Shown here piece by piece: positions 40,513 to 48,777 of a DNA stretch of 64,000 nt. The translations under genes were made by a program, and so were the position numbers. This stretch comes from a virus: the IMG/VR virus record IMGVR_UViG_3300022934_002389, positions 62,001 through 126,000 of that record; one strand, 5' to 3'. Position 1 is the stretch's first letter; each line of letters starts with the position of its first letter. A model generated the notes under the pieces. It saw only the letters and a program-made list of their open reading frames with translations. It had not been told where the DNA came from and did not search any database.

Positions 40513-41578
40513 TACAAGTACCTCTGAATTTATCTAAATGTTTTTGGTAACTCATGCCTTGTTCAAAGTGTTTTATATTACGTTCTCGAGTAACTGCCGG
40601 TAAGCTTCTTTTAAGATCTTTATACACATCGCATAAGTCTATATAAATTTGTTTATGATCATCAGGTGCATGACACGGTGCAAATTCTTTAGGACTGTTC
40701 ACAGGATAAACTTCCCATCTTTCAAAATTATTTGACATAATCCATTCACCTAGTGATTCCATATGTTTTACGTTAATCCAACTTACAGTTGTACAGACAT
40801 CACTTGTACCAATTTGTTGTGCTTTTGCAATGTTTTTTATAATTTTATCCCAATTGCTAGGATACCTAATATATTCATTTATTTCTTTATAACCGTCAAT
40901 GCTAAAATGCCACTCCACATCAAATTTTTCTAAAATTGAAAGTAGTTTAGTGGGTAAATTGTTTCCGTTTGTAGTTATACGTAAACTAGGTTTGCTATCA
41001 TATACTAAAAGATATTCGCAAAACTTTTGAAGGTAATTGTTTACAGTTGGTTCTCCACCTGTGAAACGTATTTCATCTCTATCGTGTAAAAATTCAGCAA
41101 GTTTTTGTAAATTGTTTTCGTCTTCATACCATACATCAAACGAATACTTGTGTCTTTGTATTAGTTTATGTTGTATACCTTGGCTATCTAGTTTTGTAAG
41201 TTCTGCATCTATAAGACTGCTGTTCACAGGACCGCACATTGAACACGAAAGATTACATTTGTTTCCAAATTTTATTTCAGCGTCTTTACGATTGTTTCTA
41301 TACTTTCTTTCGCTTTGCAATCGTAAACTTTCAAAGCCGTAAGATTCTTCTTCTTTACAATCTCTACATCCTTCGGGAAATATTCCATTATCAAGATCTT
41401 TCTTAACACTTGCTAAAAAGTCACTGTCTTTGTATTTTTCAATATCTGAAACTTTTACAAGATCTTTTCTGTCGCGGTCGTCCCAATTACAGCAAGGGCG
41501 TAAATTACCCAAAGTATCCATGCTGATGTGATTATCTAGCCATTTACACTTCTTCGGAGAGTTCGAAGAGTTTGTCAA
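40496..41578 (-). CDS. Radical SAM protein with extra N-terminal cysteines (type A)
   Basis: About 360 residues from TTG 41578; the frame is open to 41665, but that would overlap the upstream radical SAM gene by 122 bases. CNLSCSMC supplies the cluster, IRFTGGEPTV the GGEP motif. The N-terminal cysteines (KKCKW, RPCCNW, GCRDC) match the layout of 2117-3226 and 22269-23504. It has a type B partner directly upstream. Confidence 0.75.
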   Translation of the reverse strand: MTNSSNSPKKCKWLDNHISMDTLGNLRPCCNWDDRDRKDLVKVSDIEKYKDSDFLASVKKDLDNGIFPEGCRDCKEEESYGFESLRLQSERKYRNNRKDAEIKFGNKCNLSCSMCGPVNSSLIDAELTKLDSQGIQHKLIQRHKYSFDVWYEDENNLQKLAEFLHDRDEIRFTGGEPTVNNYLQKFCEYLLVYDSKPSLRITTNGNNLPTKLLSILEKFDVEWHFSIDGYKEINEYIRYPSNWDKIIKNIAKAQQIGTSDVCTTVSWINVKHMESLGEWIMSNNFERWEVYPVNSPKEFAPCHAPDDHKQIYIDLCDVYKDLKRSLPAVTRERNIKHFEQGMSYQKHLDKFRGTCIDMVF

Positions 41579-42665
41579 TTTCTCTGACTTTTCCACAGGA
41601 TTTTCCGCACTGGACCCAGCATTGACTGATTGATTTTGATTGCCAACTGTCTGAATAAACTGCAAGTACGCCTCCGTCTATAATTTGATCAAGTCTATGA
41701 TGATGTAAATTGTTAGCATCACCTAGTGCTTTTTGTAGTGTTTGCATTTCTCTTGCTTCAGGAACATATCTAGGACCTTGCATTTTATTTCCTATAAAGC
41801 AACAAGGATGAACTCTTCCCAATGCATCTATATATAGTTCAACCATTGGTTCTTCATGGTATGGATATGGCAAAGTTCTAAAACTATTACAGGCAATAAC
41901 GCCTTCTTCTTTAACAGGTTCTGGCAAATCTGCTTCCCAACCTAATGGAGCAGGTGTATAATGGTCATGTCCGTAATCAGTAGCATGTTCTAACACATAT
42001 TCTAAGTTATAGTCTTTGTCGTATGCAGGCATACCTGTTCCATCTACACCAAATGGATTTTTTAACACAAAATTGATACCATTTTCTTCTGCAATTTTTC
42101 TACTGAGTTCAACTTGATGTTTGTTGTGTTTAAATTGTAAAAAGTCCCAATCAGTATGCGCACCTGTATATGCATAGGCAATCATGTTATTCCATGCTTT
42201 ATCCCAAATAACATTTCTTCTGTATATATGGTTAGTATCTTCTAAGCCGTCTATACTAAATGTAATTTTACGCATTGGTTTTGGATCTAAACCATTTGTT
42301 GTTTCTATAAACAGTTCTCCTATTGCACGGAAATGATCCGGAGTACGCAAACCACCATTTGTGTTAATTTGTATAGTTGCTATACTGTTAGAGCATATAT
42401 AATCTAATATATCATATATGTCATTACAGGCCAATGGATCTCCATGTGTTCCGCAAAATATCCAACTTTTAGATTTTTGTACAAGATCTAGTGGAAACCA
42501 TCTTTTAAACAAATCAATTGTAATATCAGTCTGCACAACTTCCGGATCGACATTAGTGCTATTACGTAAGAATCTTGGACAGCCTGGACACGCTGCGTTA
42601 CAACGTGTACTTAATTCTACGTGGAAAGCATTTAAATCGTTATAATTCCATGCATTATACTTCAT
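41544..42665 (-). CDS. Radical SAM protein with C-terminal cysteine cluster (type B)
   Basis: A 373-residue protein with CNAACPGC near residue 22, ITFSIDGLEDTNHIYRRN and C-terminal cysteines (VHPCCFIG, QCWVQCGKSCGK) suggesting an auxiliary Fe-S cluster. It resembles 3958-4818 through FHVELSTRC/WHIELTNRC and the SIDGL-DTN-IYR block. A late box lies only five bases before the ATG. The reaction is unknown. Confidence 0.8.
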   Translation of the reverse strand: MKYNAWNYNDLNAFHVELSTRCNAACPGCPRFLRNSTNVDPEVVQTDITIDLFKRWFPLDLVQKSKSWIFCGTHGDPLACNDIYDILDYICSNSIATIQINTNGGLRTPDHFRAIGELFIETTNGLDPKPMRKITFSIDGLEDTNHIYRRNVIWDKAWNNMIAYAYTGAHTDWDFLQFKHNKHQVELSRKIAEENGINFVLKNPFGVDGTGMPAYDKDYNLEYVLEHATDYGHDHYTPAPLGWEADLPEPVKEEGVIACNSFRTLPYPYHEEPMVELYIDALGRVHPCCFIGNKMQGPRYVPEAREMQTLQKALGDANNLHHHRLDQIIDGGVLAVYSDSWQSKSISQCWVQCGKSCGKVREIDKLFELSEEV

Positions 42666-42669
42666 ATAG

Positions 42670-42677
42670 TATTTATC
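42670..42677 (-). promoter_or_regulatory. T4-type late box very close to a start codon
   Basis: Minus-strand GATAAATAC ends five bases before the radical SAM ATG at 42665. Transcription from it would begin at or inside the start codon, giving a leaderless or truncated message, or it serves a downstream start. Confidence 0.55.
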
Positions 42678-42691
42678 ATAAAGTGCGTATA

Positions 42692-43126
42692 TTATGAAAA
42701 CGCTAAATGACTATCTAAAGTAATGTGTTCAAAGCCTTGTAGTTCTTGTTTATAGGAATACAAATCTCCCAGTATCAAATAATTTAATCCTTGATCTCGA
42801 AAATAAGCACATTCGCTACGCAAGGATCTGTATCCTAATTTTAATTTTGGTGTTTTATAATTCCATGCAAATTGATCGGCATGTGCTGTGCTCTTACTAG
42901 GATAAACCATATAGCAACTCCATGCTGCTAGTTCATCATTATCGTAATAACCAAAAACTGTACTCCTATCCCAGTCTTCTTTGAATATAGGATAAATTGT
43001 ATCAAATTTTTTATATATTATATATTGTTTGTAAATTTGTTCACATTCTGCAAAGTGTGAACTGTCTAGTAGTTTAAAATCAATTGTTTTGTATTTTGTA
43101 TTTTGTAAATCTATTCTACTTGTCAT
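42692..43126 (-). CDS. GNAT-like acyltransferase, putative
   Basis: A 144-residue protein. The ECEQIYKQYIIYK helix, VFGYYDNDELAAWSCYMVY strands and GYRSLRSECAYFRDQGLNYL resemble the GNAT fold, but the acetyl-CoA loop (LGYRSL) is degenerate. It overlaps the next gene by 4 bases (ATGA). Another GNAT-like protein is in the forward-strand block beside radical SAM genes. Confidence 0.4.
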   Translation of the reverse strand: MTSRIDLQNTKYKTIDFKLLDSSHFAECEQIYKQYIIYKKFDTIYPIFKEDWDRSTVFGYYDNDELAAWSCYMVYPSKSTAHADQFAWNYKTPKLKLGYRSLRSECAYFRDQGLNYLILGDLYSYKQELQGFEHITLDSHLAFS

Positions 43127-43623
43127 TCACCCACAACTTCGTTATAATAACCTTGGTCCCAATTCACGTAATAGTTTTGTTTACGTAAAGACTTTCGTGC
43201 AAGTTCAAGTTTATCTTTTTGCTGCAAGAAACTTACAGCGTATTTACCGTTATTAAGAACTGTATTTTGTACCTGTTCTTTTTCATTTGGATGATCTTCT
43301 AAAGCAATAAATCCTCTATTGTGTAGGAATTGGTCGTTTGCATGACCAACTGCACGTGATAGTTCTTCTGATGAAATTAAAGTAGGGTCACAACCTAATA
43401 TAACAACTTCTGTATTTTTAGGCCAATGATAAGAAAAATTTTCAAGTTCTGCTATAAAATAAGAACTCATACTTATATTATAAATATCTTTTAATTCTAC
43501 ACACTTAATCTTGTCTTCTAGCATTGCTTGTTTAGCAAACGGACAAGGAGGAAGGTTATTAAATGTTTTAGAAGGTATGCTGAGAAAAGTTTCTATCCAG
43601 TTTTGTATATGTTGTTCAAACAT
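43123..43623 (-). CDS. Hypothetical protein of the second radical SAM locus
   Basis: 166 residues from the ATG at 43623 (GTG at 43638 possible). It contains LPPCPFAKQAML near the start and VVILGCDPTL in the middle; the CPFA motif looks conserved but is not assigned. It lies just upstream of the GNAT-like and type B radical SAM genes. Confidence 0.55.
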   Translation of the reverse strand: MFEQHIQNWIETFLSIPSKTFNNLPPCPFAKQAMLEDKIKCVELKDIYNISMSSYFIAELENFSYHWPKNTEVVILGCDPTLISSEELSRAVGHANDQFLHNRGFIALEDHPNEKEQVQNTVLNNGKYAVSFLQQKDKLELARKSLRKQNYYVNWDQGYYNEVVGE

Positions 43624-43627
43624 AACA

Positions 43628-43813
43628 TTACTTTGCACCTTTAGTCATTGACTTTTTGCGGATAGTGGCATAGTAAACATTTTCCCAATCTTTACCATAC
43701 TGTTTTTTCATATTCTTTTTCATATCACCGTCGTCATACTTTTTCTTAAGTTTTGTTTCCTTAGACTTTTCAGCCCCGGTCATTTTACGTTCAGTGAATT
43801 CGTGAATACGCAT
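43628..43813 (-). CDS. Small basic protein with MTGAEKSKE module
   Basis: A 61-residue protein. MTGAEKSKETKLKKKYDDGD, then MKKQYGKDWENVYYATIRKK is a short module that I recall at the ends of many T4-like cyanophage virion proteins. Function unknown; virion association is an inference. Confidence 0.6.
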   Translation of the reverse strand: MRIHEFTERKMTGAEKSKETKLKKKYDDGDMKKNMKKQYGKDWENVYYATIRKKSMTKGAK

Positions 43814-43815
43814 TA

Positions 43816-44712
43816 TTAATCACATTTACATGAGCCTGGTTCACCGCGTGGTACGCCTGCTACTTTACGACAACCTTTCCAGCATTTATCATAAATTTTA
43901 CTGTTGCCGTGACGCTTACCTTCTGGCAGATTTGCTAGTTCTTTTTTCTCTTGAGCAGTAAGCATTGTCTTGCCACATTCGTTACAAGTTTGTTCTTTCA
44001 TTTTTTCAGCAAGCGTTGTTTTATAATCAGCTTTTGCTGCTTCGTCCATATTGCCTTTGAATGTTTTCTTTGACTCTCCCATCATATCATAATCTAGTGT
44101 ATGATATACTGAGCCCATATAGTCTGCTGCTTTTGTGATTTTGCTTTGCATCCAACCTTCGATGCCCTCTGCCTCTGAAACACCTTTTAGCATTTCGTGT
44201 AGTTTAATTGCATACTTTGCAATTTTATAAAGTTCTGCACGAGCCATTTGTACTTCGTGATCACGTTCTGCAACACCTGCCATATCAGCCAAACCTTCTG
44301 TAACTGCATTGCAATTACAGTGTTTGCATGTTGGAGGACATGTGCAGTCTTCTGCTTTTACGTCTGAACCGCAGCATTTATCTGAACAATGTGTATCTTT
44401 TGCTTCAATCATGCCTTCGCTAGTACCACCTTTAGCAAGAGCAACTAATTCTTTAAAACGATCTACAGTAAACTCACCTTGATCACGCATTGTTGTATAT
44501 TCACTCATCGCATCTAGCAACTCTCTTGCGGTTGATACTTGCTGATTAGCAATTAGTGATCCCATATGATCTAATTGATTAAAATCAACATCATTCATAG
44601 GTGCGTTCTTGACGTTTTGAATACGTCTGCGAATCATTGGAAGCAGTGTCTTTGTCATTTGAGCGAACTGCATCTGTGCTTTGTTTTTTGCTGCTTTATT
44701 CATTGTAGGCAT
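43816..44712 (-). CDS. Late Cys-rich hypothetical protein
   Basis: A 298-residue protein. Helical N-terminus; then a cysteine cluster around residues 108-134 (HCSDKCCGSD, DCTCPPTCKHCNCN); a helical GIEGWMQSKITKAADYMGSV segment; and a second cysteine set at the C-terminus (TCNECGK, DKCWKGCRKV, GSCKCD). The clusters look metal-binding or disulfide-linked. A late box 28 bases upstream and GGAG before the ATG suggest a virion or assembly protein. Confidence 0.65.
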   Translation of the reverse strand: MPTMNKAAKNKAQMQFAQMTKTLLPMIRRRIQNVKNAPMNDVDFNQLDHMGSLIANQQVSTARELLDAMSEYTTMRDQGEFTVDRFKELVALAKGGTSEGMIEAKDTHCSDKCCGSDVKAEDCTCPPTCKHCNCNAVTEGLADMAGVAERDHEVQMARAELYKIAKYAIKLHEMLKGVSEAEGIEGWMQSKITKAADYMGSVYHTLDYDMMGESKKTFKGNMDEAAKADYKTTLAEKMKEQTCNECGKTMLTAQEKKELANLPEGKRHGNSKIYDKCWKGCRKVAGVPRGEPGSCKCD

Positions 44713-44739
44713 CGGTGGCTCCGTTTTCTCTTGTTGTAG

Positions 44740-44747
44740 TATTTATC
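44740..44747 (-). promoter_or_regulatory. T4-type late promoter (GATAAATA)
   Basis: Minus-strand GATAAATAC, 28 bases before the Cys-rich late gene ATG, overlapping the 3' end of the upstream small gene. Confidence 0.75.
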
Positions 44748-44925
44748 GTTTCAGCAGTGATCCGCCAAATAATGATACACCTTTCATATCCAATGCATTA
44801 TCAGTTGGCTTTTGTTTTTTAGGTTTTCTTTTAGATTTTGCAACAGTTGGATTTACCACTGTTGATACACTTGATGTTCCCATTCCTGTTGCAACTTCAT
44901 TTACTATAACATCTTTTATCTTCAT
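44743..44925 (-). CDS. Small late-region hypothetical protein
   Basis: 60 residues from the ATG at 44925, preceded by AGGAGGG. The sequence has Val/Thr-rich strands, then a basic KSKRKPKKQKP stretch and ends SLFGGSLLKR. Probably a virion-associated or DNA-binding protein. Confidence 0.5.
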   Translation of the reverse strand: MKIKDVIVNEVATGMGTSSVSTVVNPTVAKSKRKPKKQKPTDNALDMKGVSLFGGSLLKR

Positions 44926-44927
44926 TG

Positions 44928-45197
44928 TCAAGTCCCTCCTACTAACTTTCCTCTTAAAGGATGTTTTGTTGTAGGACCTTTACCCGGCTTTGATTTCTTA
45001 GGCATTGGATCTTTGCCTTTAGCATGATCAGCATGTTTATATTCTTCATATGCCTTGCCTTTATGCTTTTCTTTCCGAGGTAGTACTTTCTTTTTATCTT
45101 TGTGAGCACCTGCTGCACCACTTTTGCGAATATCCTGCATAGTTTTACTGCTAGGATCTCTCTGTTTCACTGCTTCTAAAATATCTTGCATCTTCAT
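44928..45197 (-). CDS. Small, very basic protein
   Basis: An 89-residue protein, Lys/Gly/His-rich (AHKDKKKVLPRKEKHKGKAY), probably nucleic-acid-binding or disordered. No family is recognised. Starts four bases before the stop of its upstream neighbour. Confidence 0.55.
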   Translation of the reverse strand: MKMQDILEAVKQRDPSSKTMQDIRKSGAAGAHKDKKKVLPRKEKHKGKAYEEYKHADHAKGKDPMPKKSKPGKGPTTKHPLRGKLVGGT

Positions 45198-45382
45198 TTG
45201 GCTCTCCTGAGGTCTGTAATGCCTGCGTTTTTACCGTATTGAGCATAAATGATGTTACGTGCTTCTCTGTTATTTCTTGCGCTAACTTGGACAGGTATCC
45301 ATTGTGTGTATGTACGCTGGCGCACTCGGACATTTGCTATCCAAACAGAAAATTGACTCTTTTTGACTTCTCTTATTAGCAT
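45194..45382 (-). CDS. Small hypothetical protein
   Basis: A 62-residue protein, MLIREVKKSQFSVWIANVRV with Arg/Tyr-rich body and a REARNIIYAQYGK helix. Reminiscent of short host-attachment or DNA-binding proteins, with no certain family. The ATG lies five bases after a late box. Confidence 0.55.
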   Translation of the reverse strand: MLIREVKKSQFSVWIANVRVRQRTYTQWIPVQVSARNNREARNIIYAQYGKNAGITDLRRAK

Positions 45383-45386
45383 AATG

Positions 45387-45394
45387 TATTTATC
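45387..45394 (-). promoter_or_regulatory. T4-type late box very close to a start codon
   Basis: Minus-strand GATAAATAC ends five bases before the ATG at 45382 and overlaps the stop region of the upstream nucleotidase gene. As at 42670, a start at this promoter would be leaderless or miss the ATG. Confidence 0.55.
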
Positions 45395-46223
45395 TTAAAC
45401 CTTTTAAGTTCTTCACAGTTCTTTCAAACTTGTGATCTTTGTGTTTAAAGCCGATGCCGCCTGCTTCAGACCATTTGTTAATGTTAACACCATAATCGTC
45501 GATTAGAATATTTGCAGAACCGTCTGAGTTCGTAGCATACTGTGCTTTGTCGTGTGTTAAAAATATTCTTCTAGGTGGAAAAAATGACAAATTTTTCTTG
45601 ATCCATTCCTTTTTATGTGGAATACTTTTAGGATCATCAGCAAGCGGACTGCTTAATATATTATAACTGCCTTTGACACGCTTGATTAACATTAACAAAG
45701 GCTTTGCATTTTTTGTAAGAGGTAAATTTAACCAAAAATCATCTACTGTTTTAATTTTATTAATTGCATTAGCAGGATCTTCGATATCAGTCCAGTGTTT
45801 TTTGTTCATTAATTTAGCCCAATCGCCAAAAAAGTCAGCAAGTACACCGTCCATGTCTACGTAAATTTCAGTATTAGGACCTATATTTTCTAGTTCTTCT
45901 ACTAGTTCATTGTTATATGCAAGCCATGCGATTTCACTTCCGTGTCCTTTTGGCCATGAATGTTCTTCCGGTAGGCTATGCCCGCCCTCCATCAGTGCAA
46001 GTTCATATGCACTATAGGTTTTTTCTGCTAGTCCTAAATTAAAAAGTACGTTAGTAGATTTACCTTTTACTTTAGTTGATAGTGTAGGTGGACGTCCGTT
46101 TTTATCTACAGTATTACCAAATTTTGCTGCTTGCTTTGGTATTTCGTCTACGTCTACATCAGGAGTAGTGTTAACTCCTTTTACAATACGTCCATCTTCT
46201 TTTAAAAATTCAAATAGTTTCAT
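45390..46223 (-). CDS. 5'-deoxynucleotidase-like HAD protein with phage N-terminal extension
   Basis: A 277-residue protein. Residues about 120-277 form a 5'(3')-deoxyribonucleotidase (NT5C) domain: IYVDMDGVLADFFGDW is motif I, NILSSPLADDP motif II and ILIDDYGVNINKWSEAGG motif IV. The first 120 residues (MKLFEFLKEDGRIVKG, GHSLPEEHSWPKGHGSE) are a phage-specific extension. The role is nucleotide turnover, or a structural protein that reused the HAD fold. The ATG overlaps the stop of the tiny Cys-rich gene. Confidence 0.75.
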   Translation of the reverse strand: MKLFEFLKEDGRIVKGVNTTPDVDVDEIPKQAAKFGNTVDKNGRPPTLSTKVKGKSTNVLFNLGLAEKTYSAYELALMEGGHSLPEEHSWPKGHGSEIAWLAYNNELVEELENIGPNTEIYVDMDGVLADFFGDWAKLMNKKHWTDIEDPANAINKIKTVDDFWLNLPLTKNAKPLLMLIKRVKGSYNILSSPLADDPKSIPHKKEWIKKNLSFFPPRRIFLTHDKAQYATNSDGSANILIDDYGVNINKWSEAGGIGFKHKDHKFERTVKNLKGLR

Positions 46224-46330
46224 TCACAATTACACTTCGTACATACATCGTTTACACAGTCTTTACAATCGGGTTGATAGCAATGGCATTTATGCCCACA
46301 ACTTTTGCAAGTTCTTCTTTCGCCCTTCAT
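46220..46330 (-). CDS. 36-residue cysteine-rich microprotein
   Basis: MKGERRTCKSCGHKCHCYQP, then DCKDCVNDVCTKCNCE: nine cysteines and two histidines in 36 residues, suggesting zinc or another metal. Start and stop both form ATGA overlaps with neighbouring genes, strong evidence that it is translated. It is too short for standard gene calling. Confidence 0.75.
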   Translation of the reverse strand: MKGERRTCKSCGHKCHCYQPDCKDCVNDVCTKCNCE

Positions 46331-46539
46331 TTCTTTCTCCCTCTAAATTGCACGGGACCTGTCATATAAGGTTTTGAAAACCATAGTTTAAACCAATCTT
46401 CGTCTCCTGGCTTAAGACCCATTTCGCGTTCTTTCTTTTTTAGAGCAGCCGCAGTTTTATCTGGACTTTCTATTTTATATTCTGTATAGCCTTGGAATTC
46501 ATTAATTCCTGCCAGCTTCTTTAGATCTTCTATGTTCAT
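46327..46539 (-). CDS. Small late-region hypothetical protein
   Basis: A 70-residue protein. It begins with the phage leader-like MNIEDLKKLAGINEF seen in several T4-like marine virion proteins (from memory), and ends FRGRKK. Confidence 0.6.
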   Translation of the reverse strand: MNIEDLKKLAGINEFQGYTEYKIESPDKTAAALKKKEREMGLKPGDEDWFKLWFSKPYMTGPVQFRGRKK

Positions 46540-46732
46540 CCCAGTATTTGTTTCTTTCGTTTGTGCTTGTTCTGTTTTCTTCGTGTTGTTTATATTTGGC
46601 TATATAGTGTGCCCATTCTATGTCATCGATACTCATATCTTCGTGTTCTCTCCACGTTTTGCTATACCCATCTGGGTATTCTTCTGCCCAGTCTATTTTT
46701 TCTTTTTGCCCGACTTCATGTTTGCGCACCAA
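46502..46732 (-). CDS. Small charged hypothetical protein
   Basis: A 76-residue hydrophilic protein (EEYPDGYSKTWREHEDMSID, HRRSKEAGRN). It overlaps the upstream gene by 40 bases and the next by 38, unusually large overlaps, so the start is uncertain. Confidence 0.45.
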   Translation of the reverse strand: MVRKHEVGQKEKIDWAEEYPDGYSKTWREHEDMSIDDIEWAHYIAKYKQHEENRTSTNERNKYWDEHRRSKEAGRN

Positions 46733-48777
46733 TGATACATCCTCGCTTTTTCACCACTACTATTTTTAGCCCTCTTGCGTAGTGCTGTAACACTACCATT
46801 ACAACTAGCACCTGAACGCTTTACACGCCCTGGTCTGCTTTTGCCTTTTACTTTACCATCAGCAAAGTTTTCATTCATTCCAAGTTGATCAACCATTATT
46901 TCTAACGCTGAATCTACATCATTTAAACCATTTTCTTCTTTTGTTTTCTCATACCAACTTCTTACAAAGTTTGATGCTGCGTGTCCATAAGTATCTGGCG
47001 CCATCATCATTTGATAAAGAACTTGATCAGGTGCTTCTCGTTGAGACCTAACAAATTTTCTAAGACTATCTAAGTCTGTACTTTCATTATATGCTATATT
47101 TGTTGCTGCTTTTGCTTTTGCACCGTGTGGATGTTTAGGATTTATACCCACAGGTTCGCCATTTATAAGTTGTGAAATATCTACACTCTTGCCTAGTCTA
47201 TCTAGCAGTTGATGTAATTTGTCAGTGGGATCGTAATTACCGCTTTCATAACCACTTTTACCACGCACTTCGGTACGTTTACCTGTAGCAGTATCTACAA
47301 TGTGTAGTATCATTAGATCGCCGTCACGTTCTAATGTTAGTTTGTAACCTTCAGTAATTTTTTTTTTGGGTTTTGTCTTTTTTGGCTTTTCGTCTGAACT
47401 ATGACCAAAATACTTGTGAACTAATTTGTCTAGTTTTCTATGGAATTCATCTTCTTCATCCGGAGAAGCATCTTCAGATATGTCAATTGATTCGTCGGCC
47501 ATCTTTTTAACAAGTTCGTCACCTTTTTTCGTAAAGAATTTTTGTAGGGCAACACCTCCTAAGATCAATATTACTGCCATCATAATACTAAACTTGTTTG
47601 CAACAAGGAATTTAACCATTTCAGCACCAAGTATACTTTCAACCCAGTCCCATCCTTTTTTAGCATAATATGCCGCTGTGCCGCCTATTGCTATTTTGCC
47701 GCCATGCCGTCTAATTGCCCATTTGACTACAGGAACTGCGCCTCTCCTTGCAGCCCATCCTAAAACCCAACCTGCTGCTTTTGCACCTGCCCATAATACT
47801 GCTGGTGCAATTTCATTAACTTGTTGTTCATTGACATTATCTGCCATTCTGATACTGTGTTTTATGCCAATATTGTTAAAAAGTTTACTTGCATTTTGCA
47901 CACTTGTTAGTGCTCTTTTCATTCTATCTTGATATTTAGGATTGTTATCAAACTTTGAAATAAATTTCTTTGCTTCATCAGGTTTAACATATATAAGTTT
48001 GCCACTCCATGCAGCACCTTTCCTATAAAAACTTAAAAAATGTTCTTTACCGTCTGCGCGATCTGCAATCCAACTTAGTACTTTAATTTTATTAGGATCT
48101 TGGCTTTTTATACTTGTATTATCGTTACCTAAACCAAATAATTCTTTAACACTTTCTTCTGCTGGTGCTTCAGTATCTCCTAATGCTTGATTAAGTAGTT
48201 TTACAGCAACAGGAGCACCATTACCGTACATAAGTTTTGCGGCTTTTAATTTATCTTCGTCTGACATTTCAGGCCATGTTGCTCTAAGTTCACTAGCACT
48301 CTTAATTTGTATACCTGAAAAACCAAAATCTATAGTAGGACCATAGGCCATATAGCCCATTTCATCACTAGTTCTAAGATTTTTTCCTTTGTATGACCTT
48401 AAATAACCAGGCTCACCATTCTTCTTTGTTTGATCTGGCAACGGTTGTTCGCCTTTGTCTTTTAGACTTCGTACAAATACTATTGCTGCATCGTCTCCTA
48501 ACATGTCTTTATAACTGTTTAAGTTAAAAGGTGACTTGACTTGTATAAAACGCTCTGCAGGAACTCCTGCCATACTAGCAAGTTTCTTTTTTACATCGAA
48601 AGGAAATGGTCTAGTTTTAGTGTCTGCTGTTGCAGCAACATATACATTTTCACTGCCAAATGTTTTTGTTGCCCAATCATATAAACTTTTGTGACCAGGA
48701 TGAAAAGGATGAAATCCTCCAGGCATAATTGCAACAATTCGTCTTGCCTGTGCTTCAAATAGGTCACGGACGAACAT
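46693..48777 (-). CDS. Large multidomain late protein: nucleotidyltransferase domain, membrane segments and Cys module
   Basis: 694 residues from the ATG at 48777 (TAATG overlap with the upstream stop, GGAG in place). Residues about 10-180 contain a cytidylyltransferase-like fold: IMPGGFHPFHPGHKSLYDW (HxGH) and FVRSLKD. Around 330-405 are hydrophobic helices (LWAGAKAAGWVLGWAA, FSIMMAVILILGGVAL) that could span a membrane. A Lys-rich linker follows. The C-terminus carries the RPGRVKRSGASCNGSV, MYHWCANM module found on many T4-like phage virion proteins. It may be an ejected or internal virion protein. Confidence 0.65.
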   Translation of the reverse strand: MFVRDLFEAQARRIVAIMPGGFHPFHPGHKSLYDWATKTFGSENVYVAATADTKTRPFPFDVKKKLASMAGVPAERFIQVKSPFNLNSYKDMLGDDAAIVFVRSLKDKGEQPLPDQTKKNGEPGYLRSYKGKNLRTSDEMGYMAYGPTIDFGFSGIQIKSASELRATWPEMSDEDKLKAAKLMYGNGAPVAVKLLNQALGDTEAPAEESVKELFGLGNDNTSIKSQDPNKIKVLSWIADRADGKEHFLSFYRKGAAWSGKLIYVKPDEAKKFISKFDNNPKYQDRMKRALTSVQNASKLFNNIGIKHSIRMADNVNEQQVNEIAPAVLWAGAKAAGWVLGWAARRGAVPVVKWAIRRHGGKIAIGGTAAYYAKKGWDWVESILGAEMVKFLVANKFSIMMAVILILGGVALQKFFTKKGDELVKKMADESIDISEDASPDEEDEFHRKLDKLVHKYFGHSSDEKPKKTKPKKKITEGYKLTLERDGDLMILHIVDTATGKRTEVRGKSGYESGNYDPTDKLHQLLDRLGKSVDISQLINGEPVGINPKHPHGAKAKAATNIAYNESTDLDSLRKFVRSQREAPDQVLYQMMMAPDTYGHAASNFVRSWYEKTKEENGLNDVDSALEIMVDQLGMNENFADGKVKGKSRPGRVKRSGASCNGSVTALRKRAKNSSGEKARMYHWCANMKSGKKKK

